Below the pieces are notes generated by a model, which had not been told where the DNA came from, did not search any database, and saw only the letters and a list, made by a program, of their open reading frames with translations. From positions 1 through 7,975 of the forward strand of contig JAUIJO010000154.1 of the NCBI GenBank assembly GCA_030431185.1: a stretch of DNA of 7,975 bases, read 5' to 3'. This stretch comes from Gammaproteobacteria bacterium. GTDB taxonomy: Bacteria > Pseudomonadota > Gammaproteobacteria > Xanthomonadales > Xanthomonadaceae. This document shows positions 1 to 6,635 of the stretch, piece after piece. Position 1 is the first letter of the stretch. Every line of letters starts with the position of its first letter. The position numbers and the translations under genes were made by a program.

Positions 1-629
1 CGCGTCCCGACGAGGCCTATCCGTCGATGATGGCGATGCTGCCCACCGGCGTGCTGGGCGTGGTGTTCGCGGCGCTGATCGCGGCCATCGTCTCCTCGCT
101 CGCGTCGATGAGCAATTCGGTGTCGACGATCTTCACCCTCGACTTCTACGATCGCCACCGCAAGCACGACGAACGCCACCTGGTCCGCACCGGCCGCATC
201 GTCGCCGCGTCGGCGATGGTCATCGCGGTGCTGGCGGCCAAGCCGCTGCTGGGCAGCTTCGACCAGGCCTTCCAGTACATCCAGGAATACACCGGCTTCT
301 TCACCCCGGGCATCGTGGTGATCTTCCTGCTCGGCGTGTTCTGGAAGCGCGCCAACGAGGCCGGCGCGCTGGCGGCGGCCATCGGCTCGTTCCTGCTGTC
401 GATCGTGTTGAAGCTGGCTTGGCCCGAGCTGCCCTTCATCGACCGCGTGGGCCTGGTGTTCCTGCTGGCCATGGCGCTGGCGATGGGCGTGTCGCTGGCG
501 ACCCGCACGCCGGCGGGCAAGGACGTGATCCGCACCGACGACGTCAGCTACCGCACCGAGCCGGGCTTCAACGTCGCCGCCCTCGGCGTCGTCGCCATCC
601 TGACCGCGCTCTACGCCGTGTTCTGGTGA
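1..629 (+). CDS. Sodium/sugar symporter, SGLT type (SSS family), C-terminal part
   Basis: This is the inner-membrane carrier that would import a hexose together with Na+. The gene enters from the left edge (reading frame from base 3) and ends at a TGA at 627-629, leaving about 208 residues, against roughly 540 for Vibrio vSGLT. About six hydrophobic segments can be seen, matching the last six helices of the family. As recalled, the fragment follows vSGLT closely. The segment AAIVSSLASM carries the paired serines of the Na2 sodium site (codons 93-98). The segment FQYIQEYTG carries the glutamine equivalent to the sugar-contacting Gln428 of vSGLT and Gln457 of human SGLT1 (codon 282-284). It also shares the FLLGVFWK stretch and the C-terminal ending in LYAVFW. 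These shared residues favour glucose or galactose as substrate, which is inference. The gene runs convergent to the LacI regulator. Its start and promoter lie outside the window. Confidence 0.93.
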   Translation, partial: RPDEAYPSMMAMLPTGVLGVVFAALIAAIVSSLASMSNSVSTIFTLDFYDRHRKHDERHLVRTGRIVAASAMVIAVLAAKPLLGSFDQAFQYIQEYTGFFTPGIVVIFLLGVFWKRANEAGALAAAIGSFLLSIVLKLAWPELPFIDRVGLVFLLAMALAMGVSLATRTPAGKDVIRTDDVSYRTEPGFNVAALGVVAILTALYAVFW

Positions 630-636
630 TCGACGG

Positions 637-667
637 CATGCGCCCCGGACCGGGTCCGGGGCGCATG
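637..667. terminator. Perfect inverted repeat between convergent genes, candidate bidirectional terminator
   Basis: The arms CATGCGCCCCGGACC and GGTCCGGGGCGCATG are perfectly complementary over 15 bp around one central base. In RNA this would fold as a 13-bp stem with a loop of about five bases. It begins 7 bases after the symporter stop and lies 28 bases past the LacI stop on the other strand, where a shared terminator is expected. Neither strand has a clear T-tract after the stem, so a canonical intrinsic terminator is not proven. It could instead block exonucleases or act with Rho. Confidence 0.6.
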
Positions 668-695
668 GATCTGCTTCGGGGGGCGGCCAGGCCGC

Positions 696-1706
696 TCAGG
701 CGTGGGGCGCGGGGCCCGTCGACTGGCGGAGCTGCAGCGCGTAGGGCAGTTGCACCAGCGTGCCCGATGCCGGGTCCTTGATCGCCTTGAGCAGCTGCGC
801 GGTGGCTTCGTGGGCCATTTCGCGGGTCGGCTGGTGGATGGTGGTGAGCGCGGGGAACACCTGGCGCGAGATCGGCGTGTCGTCGAAGCCGCATACCGAG
901 ATGTCGCCGGGGATCGACAGGCCACGCTCATGCAACACGCTCATCACCCCGGCGGCCATGTCGTCGTTGCCGGCGAAGATGGCGGTGGGCCGCTGCGGGA
1001 GCGCGAGGAGCGCGTGGGCCGCGGCGACGCCGGATTCGAACGAGAACTCGCCGTCGATCACCAGCGCCGGGTCGTAGCGCAGTCCCGCCCGCCGCAGTCC
1101 GCTCTTGTAGCCGGACAGGCGCCAGTCGCTGGCGCCGTGGCGCGGGTGGCCCTTGATGTGGGCGATGCGCGCATGCCCCAGGCCGACGAGGTGCTGGACC
1201 ATCTCCTGCGCGGCGTCGTGCTCCTGCAGGGTGACGCCAATGCCACCGCGGCGGTTGTTGGGCGAGATGCAGGAGTAGGGCACCTGCAGTTCGTCCAGCC
1301 GGTCCAGCAGGTCCGGCAGGTCGGTCAGCGGCGGGGTCAGGATCAGGCCGTCGAGCTTGGAGAACGACACCAGCGACTCGACGTTGGGAATCAGGTCCGG
1401 GTCGGTACAGTCGAGCGGCTGCACCATCATGCCGTAGTGGTGCGCCTGGCAGGTCTCGACCACGCCCTCGAGCGCTTCCATCACGTAGCTGGCCGACGGG
1501 TTGTCGTAGAGCATGGCCACCAGGTAGGAGCGGCGGCCGGCCAGGCGACGGGCGGAGGGGTCGGGGCGATAATTGAGGGCCTTGGCGGCGGCCTGCACGC
1601 GCTCGCGCGTGGCTGCGCGTACCGTGGGCTCGTTGTTGAGCACGCGGGACACGGTCTTCATCGAGACCCCGGCGGCCTCGGCTACGTCCTCAATGCGCAC
1701 ACGCAT
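696..1706 (-). CDS. LacI-family transcriptional regulator
   Basis: A cytoplasmic, sugar-responsive DNA-binding repressor of 336 residues, the usual family length. Residues 3-24 form the LacI helix-turn-helix (IEDVAEAAGVSMKTVSRVLN). The hinge-helix motif ARRLAGRRS lies at 52-60, with the Leu-Ala pair that enters the minor groove in LacI and PurR. The rest is a periplasmic-binding-protein-like effector domain, with AHIKGH near its middle and IFAGNDDMAAGV and VCGFDDTPIS near the C-terminus. An upstream in-frame ATG at 1745 would add 13 residues. I chose the ATG at 1706 because a GGGGGGAGA ribosome site sits just before it and because family members start a few residues before IEDVA. The gene follows the halogenase A gene on the same strand but has its own promoter with a palindrome at the start site, which suggests self-repression. 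The effector cannot be read from the sequence. A sugar from the same pathway is likely. Confidence 0.93.
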   Translation of the reverse strand: MRVRIEDVAEAAGVSMKTVSRVLNNEPTVRAATRERVQAAAKALNYRPDPSARRLAGRRSYLVAMLYDNPSASYVMEALEGVVETCQAHHYGMMVQPLDCTDPDLIPNVESLVSFSKLDGLILTPPLTDLPDLLDRLDELQVPYSCISPNNRRGGIGVTLQEHDAAQEMVQHLVGLGHARIAHIKGHPRHGASDWRLSGYKSGLRRAGLRYDPALVIDGEFSFESGVAAAHALLALPQRPTAIFAGNDDMAAGVMSVLHERGLSIPGDISVCGFDDTPISRQVFPALTTIHQPTREMAHEATAQLLKAIKDPASGTLVQLPYALQLRQSTGPAPHA

Positions 1707-1710
1707 GCTC

Positions 1711-1719
1711 TCTCCCCCC
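1711..1719 (-). promoter_or_regulatory. Ribosome binding site of the LacI regulator
   Basis: On the minus strand GGGGGGAGA precedes the ATG at 1706, with about five bases between the GGAG core and the start codon. It supports the shorter protein over the start at 1745. Confidence 0.7.
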
Positions 1720-1748
1720 GCGACCATCCACATCGCGCCATGCAAGGC

Positions 1749-1764
1749 TCGACAGCGCTGTCAA
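1749..1764. promoter_or_regulatory. Candidate LacI-family operator
   Basis: The 12-base core GACAGCGCTGTC (1751-1762) is a perfect palindrome centred on GCGC. The outermost bases of the 16-base site also match, and one position pair is mismatched. Size, symmetry and the central GC step fit a LacI-family operator. It begins 7 bases after the predicted -10 element of the regulator's own promoter and so covers the transcription start, where a bound repressor would block initiation. That it is bound by the adjacent regulator is inference. Confidence 0.65.
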
Positions 1765-1771
1765 CCCTCTG

Positions 1772-1800
1772 AATCTAAAGGGATCCCGCCTGAACATCAA
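1772..1800 (-). promoter_or_regulatory. Predicted sigma-70 promoter of the LacI regulator
   Basis: On the minus strand TTGATG (1800-1795) and TAGATT (1777-1772) each match the -35 and -10 consensus at four of six positions and are exactly 17 bases apart. The predicted start near 1765 falls on the edge of the operator palindrome and leaves a 5' leader of about 60 bases. This stretch is more AT-rich than its surroundings. Confidence 0.5.
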
Positions 1801-1829
1801 GCCGCACTGCGGCATGCGCGATGGCGGCC

Positions 1830-3338
1830 TCATGCCGGCCCCGCCGGGCAGTACTGGCGGATGTACTCCATGTGCGGGGGCAGGCTGTCCACCGTGCCGC
1901 GCACCGAGCGCTGTATGTCATCGAAGAAGCGCGCCAGGTCGGCGTCGCTCATGACCTCGGCGGCCGGGTGGTACTGCCGAGGCATGATCCCCTGGCCCAT
2001 CATCACCTGGATCCAGGAATTCTCCGCGAACAGTTCCATCGGCGCGTGGAAGACGTTGCCGGTTTCGCGGAACAGGGCGATGCGGTCGCCCAGCGAGGCG
2101 GGCACGTCCATGTCGGCCAGCATCCGCCAGTAGGGCGTGTCGCGGCGGTCGGTGACGTGGTAGTGGAGGATCACGAAATCGCGGACATGCTGCAGCTCGT
2201 CGTCGAGCTGCGCGTTGTAGGCCGCCACGTGCCGCGGATCGATCACGTCGGGGAAGCTTTGCAGCAGGCGCACGATGCCCCGCTGGATCATGTGGATGGT
2301 GGTCGATTCCAGCGGCTCGACGAAACCGGCCGCCAGGCCGAGCGCCACGCAGTTGCGATGCCAGCACTTGAGCCGCTTGCCGGGCCGGAACCGGATCTGC
2401 AGCGGCTCGCGAAGCGCTTCGCCCTCCACGGAACCCAGCAGGGCCTCGCGTGCGTCGTCGTCGGACATGTGGCGACTGGAGTAGACGATGCCGTTGCCGA
2501 CGCGGTGCTGCAGGGGGATCCGCCACTGCCAGCCCGCCTCGCCCGCGATCGATCGGGTGTAGGGAACCGCGTCGCCGACGCTGGCGGTCGGCATCGCGAA
2601 GGCCCGGTCGTTGGGCAGCCAGTGCGACCAGTCCTCGAAGCCGACATTGAGCGCCTGGCCGATCAGCATCGCCCGGAAGCCGGTGCAGTCGATGAACAGG
2701 TCGCCCTCGATCCGGCTGCCGTCGGCCATCGCCAGCGCGGTGATGTAGCCCGACGCGTCGTCGGTCTCCACCGCGGCGATGCGGCCTTCCACGCGGCGCG
2801 CGCCCAACGCTTCGCTGAAGCCGCGCAGGTAGCGGGCGTAGAGGCCGGCATCGAGGTGGTAGGCGTAGTTGATCCCGTTGCGCGGCAGGTGGGCGAAGCG
2901 GCCTTCCAGCGCCGCCAGCAACTCGACGCAGTAGTCGTCGTATGGACCCGCCACGCCTTCGCGCCGGCCGCGCAACCAGAAATGGACGAAGTTCGCCATC
3001 CAGTGGTCCTTGCCGGTCGTCCCGAAGGAGTGGAAGTACTTGTGCCCCGCCTCGCGCCAGTTCTCGAAGGAGATGCCCAGCTTGACCGTCGCCTGGGTGG
3101 CGGCCATGAACTCCTGCTCGTTGATCTGCAGCAGGCGATGGAAGGTCATCAGGGTCGGGATGGTCGCCTCGCCCACGCCGATCGTGCCGATCTCCTCGGA
3201 CTCGACCAGGGTGATGTCGACGACCTTGCCGAGGGCGCGCGCCAGGGCCGCGGCCGCCATCCAGCCGGCGGTGCCGCCACCGGCGATGACCACGCGGCGG
3301 ATCCGTCGCTGCCTGATGTCGTTGGCGTCGTCGATCAC
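1830..3338 (-). CDS. Flavin-dependent halogenase-like protein A (tryptophan halogenase family)
   Basis: A 502-residue cytoplasmic flavoprotein of the tryptophan halogenase family (PF04820). Members use reduced FAD, oxygen and halide to form hypohalous acid, which a lysine passes to an aromatic substrate. Visible motifs are the FAD-binding GGGTAGW (20-26), GEAT (56-59), the catalytic-type lysine K86 in ATVKLGISF, the family motif WxWxIP (270-275) and EPLESTT, where E344 matches the catalytic Glu346 of PrnA. PrnA binds chloride with Thr-Gly; here it is T346-T347. DLFIDCTG (213-220) and FHY-type HYHVTDR near the C-terminus are also typical. The start is GTG, the only one before the FAD motif with a good ribosome site. 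It is the last gene of the tightly packed module, 10 bases after the cupin gene. It is related to halogenase B but well diverged. The substrate is unknown, free tryptophan is not implied, and no flavin reductase is encoded in the window. Confidence 0.92.
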   Translation of the reverse strand: MIDDANDIRQRRIRRVVIAGGGTAGWMAAAALARALGKVVDITLVESEEIGTIGVGEATIPTLMTFHRLLQINEQEFMAATQATVKLGISFENWREAGHKYFHSFGTTGKDHWMANFVHFWLRGRREGVAGPYDDYCVELLAALEGRFAHLPRNGINYAYHLDAGLYARYLRGFSEALGARRVEGRIAAVETDDASGYITALAMADGSRIEGDLFIDCTGFRAMLIGQALNVGFEDWSHWLPNDRAFAMPTASVGDAVPYTRSIAGEAGWQWRIPLQHRVGNGIVYSSRHMSDDDAREALLGSVEGEALREPLQIRFRPGKRLKCWHRNCVALGLAAGFVEPLESTTIHMIQRGIVRLLQSFPDVIDPRHVAAYNAQLDDELQHVRDFVILHYHVTDRRDTPYWRMLADMDVPASLGDRIALFRETGNVFHAPMELFAENSWIQVMMGQGIMPRQYHPAAEVMSDADLARFFDDIQRSVRGTVDSLPPHMEYIRQYCPAGPA

Positions 3339-3344
3339 GGGATG

Positions 3345-3351
3345 TTCCTCA
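3345..3351 (-). promoter_or_regulatory. Ribosome binding site of halogenase A, built on the cupin stop codon
   Basis: The minus strand reads TGAGGAA, where TGA is the stop codon of the cupin gene and GAGG is the Shine-Dalgarno core, 8 bases before the GTG start at 3338. This settles the unusual GTG start and suggests that ribosomes finishing the cupin gene reinitiate on halogenase A. Confidence 0.7.
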
Positions 3352-4365
3352 ACGGTTGAGTCGCTGCAGCAGGCGCGCGCGAAGCTCCCGGGCGCGGGTC
3401 TCGTCCAGGGTGTCGAGCACGCGTCGTGCCGGTCCGGGGATGTGGCCGGCGGTGGCGTCGTCGGCCTCGAACACGTAGTGGTTGAATGCCTGTTGCCAGG
3501 TCGCGCGCTGCGCCGGCGGCAGGTCGCGCACCGTCATCAAGGCGAGCATCAGCGCGTTCATCGGCGTATCCATCCACGCCGGCGTCTGCCGCCACCAGTA
3601 ATTGACGAGTACGTTGAAAGGCTCCAGCGCCTCCATGTGGTGCCACCACATGCTGGGGATGAACACCGCGTCGCCGGGTGCGAGCTCGGCGGTCCGGGCA
3701 TGCCGCAAGGCTTCCCGGAAGCGCGGGAAGCGATCGAAGTCGGGCGAATGGAAGTCCACCAGGCTGATCGCCTGCCCGGCCGGGGTGAAGTCCAGGGGGC
3801 CGATGTACAGGTTGGGCAGCTGGTCGGGTGGGAACAGCGTCACCCGGCGCCGGCCGGCGACCACGCAGGCCAGGTTGTCGGGCACGTCCTGGTGGGCGGC
3901 GATGCGCGTGCGGTTGCCGATCCAGATGCTCGCCAGGGGCTCCCGCGGCGCGAGTGCGAGGTCGTTCTCCGCGCGGAAGCCCGGCAGCCAGGTATCGATC
4001 GTGGTCGACCCGACGTAGATCGCCGGGGGTGCGTCGTCGTCGACATACTTCAGCAAGGTGTTCAGGACCACCTTGAGCGGCACCTGCTCCTGCCGGAAAT
4101 TGAAGCCGCTCAGGTCATCGTTGTAGAAGAAGCGCCCGCGGATCGCGGGCGGTCCGACCGTGGCGACGACAGGGGGCGCACGGGGCGCCTCGAACCCGCC
4201 CAGGTACGCCATGCCCTCGCTGGTCGAACGCCGTGCCGCCTGCACGGCGGGCCACCCCGCCGCCAGCCCACGCAGCACCAGCGGCCGGTCGGCCGAGCGC
4301 AGCACGTCGTCCAGGCCGTCGGGCCCGGCGACGAGGGCTTCGTCGATGGGCTCAGCGTCCGTCAT
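3349..4365 (-). CDS. Cupin-like/JmjC-type Fe(II)/2-oxoglutarate oxygenase, FIH-like
   Basis: A 338-residue cytoplasmic protein of the cupin_8/JmjC group, probably a 2-oxoglutarate-dependent hydroxylase. The N-terminus has the usual PLVLRGLAAGWPAV opening (28-41). The iron triad is visible as HQD (H158, D160) and a histidine in IPSMWWHHME (H242 or H243). The stretch from H158 to about 217 runs parallel to human asparaginyl hydroxylase FIH as I recall it, including FPPDQ (178-182), VDF..PD..RFP.F and the WWHH end. FIH Lys214, which holds 2-oxoglutarate, falls on R173, a basic replacement that could do the same job. N164 matches FIH Asn205. FIH hydroxylates protein side chains, but that does not show this protein does. 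The start overlaps the end of the SapC gene by 14 bases, with no strong ribosome site of its own, so translation is probably coupled. Its role beside the halogenases is unknown. Confidence 0.87.
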   Translation of the reverse strand: MTDAEPIDEALVAGPDGLDDVLRSADRPLVLRGLAAGWPAVQAARRSTSEGMAYLGGFEAPRAPPVVATVGPPAIRGRFFYNDDLSGFNFRQEQVPLKVVLNTLLKYVDDDAPPAIYVGSTTIDTWLPGFRAENDLALAPREPLASIWIGNRTRIAAHQDVPDNLACVVAGRRRVTLFPPDQLPNLYIGPLDFTPAGQAISLVDFHSPDFDRFPRFREALRHARTAELAPGDAVFIPSMWWHHMEALEPFNVLVNYWWRQTPAWMDTPMNALMLALMTVRDLPPAQRATWQQAFNHYVFEADDATAGHIPGPARRVLDTLDETRARELRARLLQRLNR

Positions 4366-5053
4366 CGGCCGGCTGGATGCGTTCGATCATCACGCGCAGT
4401 TGCGCCAGCGAGGCCAGCACCATGTAGAGCGGCTCCAGGTGCCCCGCCTGATGCAGGGCCTGGATGGCCTCGGCCCCGAGCTCGCGCAGGCGGTCTTCCT
4501 GCACCGTGTAGAAGCCGACCATCCGGTGCTGGGCCCCGTCCTCGAGCTGCACGTCGAGCACGAAGGACTCCAGCAGGCCGTGCTGCAGCAGCGCGTCGAC
4601 GAACGCCGGCGTGGCCTCCAGGCCATCGTGCAGGGTGCGCAGGACCGACGTCATGCGTTCGAGATACTCGCTGCTGCCGCCGTGCTCGCGGAACAGGGCT
4701 TCGCCCGCGGTGCCGACGCGGGGGTGGTCGAGGTCGATGTGGACCGCCAGCTCCTGCCCGGACTTGCCGATCAGGAACGGCTGGCGCTCCACGGCGAGCG
4801 GCAGGTAGGTGGCGTCCCAGCGCTCGCCCCGCAGGAACAGGTTCTGCCCCTGCCGGAACCCGAACAGGGCGACGGGCTGGAAGCGTCCCTGGCCATCCTT
4901 GTGGAAGACGATGGGATAGTGCGCCTGCACGTTGCGGAACTCGGCCGGGAACGTGGGCGCGAACATCATGTCGTCGCCGAGCGCCTGGCCCCGGCGGGTG
5001 TCGACGCGGAGGTCGCGGTGGTCGATGTTGTTGAGGGCGGTGTGGCGGGTCAT
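4352..5053 (-). CDS. SapC family protein
   Basis: A 233-residue protein matching the SapC family (PF07277) by FHKDGQGRFQPVALFGF (50-66), the QNLFL and WDATYLPL segments (about 70-86) and RQPFLIG (90-96). There is no signal peptide or membrane segment, so it is predicted to be cytoplasmic. The family takes its name from a Campylobacter surface-array gene, but its biochemical activity is not established and the name should not be read as a function. The ATG at 5053 is preceded by AGGA with a five-base spacer and lies 18 bases after the halogenase B stop. The 3' end overlaps the cupin gene by 14 bases. SapC genes recur next to TonB receptors, halogenase-like and cupin genes, which suggests a shared pathway or complex. 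Confidence 0.87.
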   Translation of the reverse strand: MTRHTALNNIDHRDLRVDTRRGQALGDDMMFAPTFPAEFRNVQAHYPIVFHKDGQGRFQPVALFGFRQGQNLFLRGERWDATYLPLAVERQPFLIGKSGQELAVHIDLDHPRVGTAGEALFREHGGSSEYLERMTSVLRTLHDGLEATPAFVDALLQHGLLESFVLDVQLEDGAQHRMVGFYTVQEDRLRELGAEAIQALHQAGHLEPLYMVLASLAQLRVMIERIQPADDGR

Positions 5054-5071
5054 GGAAATCCTGTCGCGGGG

Positions 5072-6622
5072 CTAGAGGCGAGGCATGCCGTGGCGGGTGG
5101 CGTGCGCGATCATCTCCCGGTGGGAGGGCAGGGCGGCGATCATGCGGCGCGAGAGTTCGGCGGCTTCCCGGAAGTATCCGTTGGCCTTCGCGGCCGCGTC
5201 CACCCGTCGCGACGGGCCGCCTCCGGTCCGCGCCTCGGGCCTGAACCCCATGCCGTAGAGCACGTACTGATAACTGGCCGACGGGAATATCTCGTCGACG
5301 CGGGGCAGGTCGTAGCGCGACGGCGGCTGGTGGCGCCACAGCTCCAGCATCGCCCGCAGGCGGTCGGGAATCGTCTCCGGCCGCCGGTGGTCCCGCCAGA
5401 AGTCGCTGTCCTCGCGCGCGGAGAGCACGTAGTGCAGCTTGAGGAAGTCGACCACCCGCTCCCAGCGGTAGGTGAAACTGTCGTTGAAGCGCGAGGCGAC
5501 GGTGTCCATCGTGGCGCGCGTGGCGGGCATCTGTTCGCTGAGCATGGTCGCGGCCAGTTCCACCAGCACCAGCGACGAGGCTTCCAGCGGCTCGACGAAG
5601 CCGCTCGACAGTCCGATCGCGACGCAGTTGCGGTGCCAGGACCGCTCGCGGTAGCCGGGACGGATGCCGATCCGTCGCATCGCCGCGCCGTCGGGCTCCG
5701 CCCCGCCCGTCGCCACGACATGGCGGCGGAGGACGTCCGCTGCCTCGTCGTCGCTGGTGTGGGCGCTGGAATAGACGTATCCCAGGCCGCGCCGCGACGG
5801 GAGTCCGATGTCCCAGGTCCAGCCGCATCGCTGCGCGGTGGACAGGGTCTGGCAGGCGAGCGGCCCTTCGGGGTCGGCGTGGGGGACCTGGACCGCGATG
5901 GCCCGGTCGGTGAACAGCACGTGCCCCTGGCTGGCATGGGCGATGCCGTAGTGTTCGCCCAGCAGCAGGGCGCGCATTCCCGTGCAGTCGATGAACAGGT
6001 CGCCCGCGACGATGTCGTGGTCGCGGGTGCGCAGGCCGCTGATGTCGCCATTGTCGCCGGACTCGATGGCGGTGACGTGGTCGCTGACGTGGCGCACGCC
6101 CAGCATGTCGACGCAGTGCCGGCGCAGGAAGCCGCCGAGCTTGCCGGCGTCGAGGTGGTAGGCATAGTTGGCCACCGCCGCGAACTCCGGCGTGGCGAAC
6201 TGCTTGGGCGCGCGACCGGCCTCGCACAGGTGCGGCTGGAAGCTGACGAGTTCGCCGAAGGGCACGCCGGGGTGCTGCAGCCAGCCGCCCACCAGGTCGG
6301 CGTCGAGGTAGCCCTGGGGCAGCACGAAGGGATGGTGGTAATGGTCGTGGGCGCCGCCATCGCGCCAGCCGATGAACTTCGAGCCCTGCTTGAAGCTGGC
6401 GTCGCACTCGCGGATGAACGCGCTCTCGGACACTCCGATGCGCCGGAGCGTGTCGCGCATCGTCGGCCAGGTGCCTTCGCCGACACCGACGGTGGCGACA
6501 TCCGGCGACTCGACGAGGGTGATGCGCAGGCTGCGCCCGTGGTCGGCGGCCAGGATGCCGGCGACCAGCCAGCCGGCGGATCCGCCGCCCAGGATGACGA
6601 CATCGCGGATCGCTTCAGACAA
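5072..6622 (-). CDS. Flavin-dependent halogenase-like protein B (tryptophan halogenase family)
   Basis: A 516-residue cytoplasmic flavoprotein of the tryptophan halogenase family (PF04820). Motifs are the FAD-binding GGGSAGW (12-18), GEGT (48-51), lysine K78 in ASFKQGSKF at the catalytic position, DLFIDCTG (208-215) and EPLEASS with E347 at the catalytic glutamate. It departs from PrnA and RebH in two places. The WxWxIP motif reads W268-x-W270-x-I-G, and the halide-site residues after the glutamate are Ala-Ser-Ser instead of Ser-Thr-Gly. I chose the TTG at 6622 because GGAG lies nine bases upstream and the FAD strand begins at residue 5, as in the family. The frame stays open far upstream into the receptor gene, but that part is a shadow. 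It is first in the four-gene module, 119 bases downstream of the TonB receptor. It may act on a different substrate or halide from protein A, or not halogenate at all. Confidence 0.9.
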   Translation of the reverse strand: MSEAIRDVVILGGGSAGWLVAGILAADHGRSLRITLVESPDVATVGVGEGTWPTMRDTLRRIGVSESAFIRECDASFKQGSKFIGWRDGGAHDHYHHPFVLPQGYLDADLVGGWLQHPGVPFGELVSFQPHLCEAGRAPKQFATPEFAAVANYAYHLDAGKLGGFLRRHCVDMLGVRHVSDHVTAIESGDNGDISGLRTRDHDIVAGDLFIDCTGMRALLLGEHYGIAHASQGHVLFTDRAIAVQVPHADPEGPLACQTLSTAQRCGWTWDIGLPSRRGLGYVYSSAHTSDDEAADVLRRHVVATGGAEPDGAAMRRIGIRPGYRERSWHRNCVAIGLSSGFVEPLEASSLVLVELAATMLSEQMPATRATMDTVASRFNDSFTYRWERVVDFLKLHYVLSAREDSDFWRDHRRPETIPDRLRAMLELWRHQPPSRYDLPRVDEIFPSASYQYVLYGMGFRPEARTGGGPSRRVDAAAKANGYFREAAELSRRMIAALPSHREMIAHATRHGMPRL

Positions 6623-6631
6623 GGACGGGTA

Positions 6632-6635
6632 CTCC
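6632..6635 (-). promoter_or_regulatory. Ribosome binding site supporting the TTG start of halogenase B
   Basis: GGAG on the minus strand ends nine bases before TTG at 6622-6620. No in-frame ATG occurs between here and the FAD motif, so this site decides the start. Confidence 0.6.

Noticed and set aside
1707..1745. Upstream ATG for the LacI regulator
   Set aside because: It adds 13 residues not usual in the family and overlaps the leader. The ATG at 1706 has a much better ribosome site.
702..1772. Open frame of 356 codons on the plus strand over the LacI gene
   Set aside because: It is antisense to a gene with an intact helix-turn-helix and effector domain, and its own translation resembles no known family.
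1801..1837. Possible terminator hairpins after halogenase A (GCCGCAGTGCGGC, and a CGGCATG/CATGCCG pair)
   Set aside because: The stems are only 5-7 bp with a very short or a long loop, have no T-tract, and are the kind expected by chance at this GC content.
2683..2706. 24-base stretch repeated identically at 5982-6005
   Set aside because: Both copies encode the conserved DLFIDCTG segment of the two halogenases with the same codons. Shared ancestry and codon bias explain it, so it is not a mobile or recombination repeat.
1821..3359. Open frame of 512 codons on the plus strand over halogenase A
   Set aside because: It mirrors the halogenase A gene almost end to end, has no recognisable motif, and has the biased composition of an antisense shadow.
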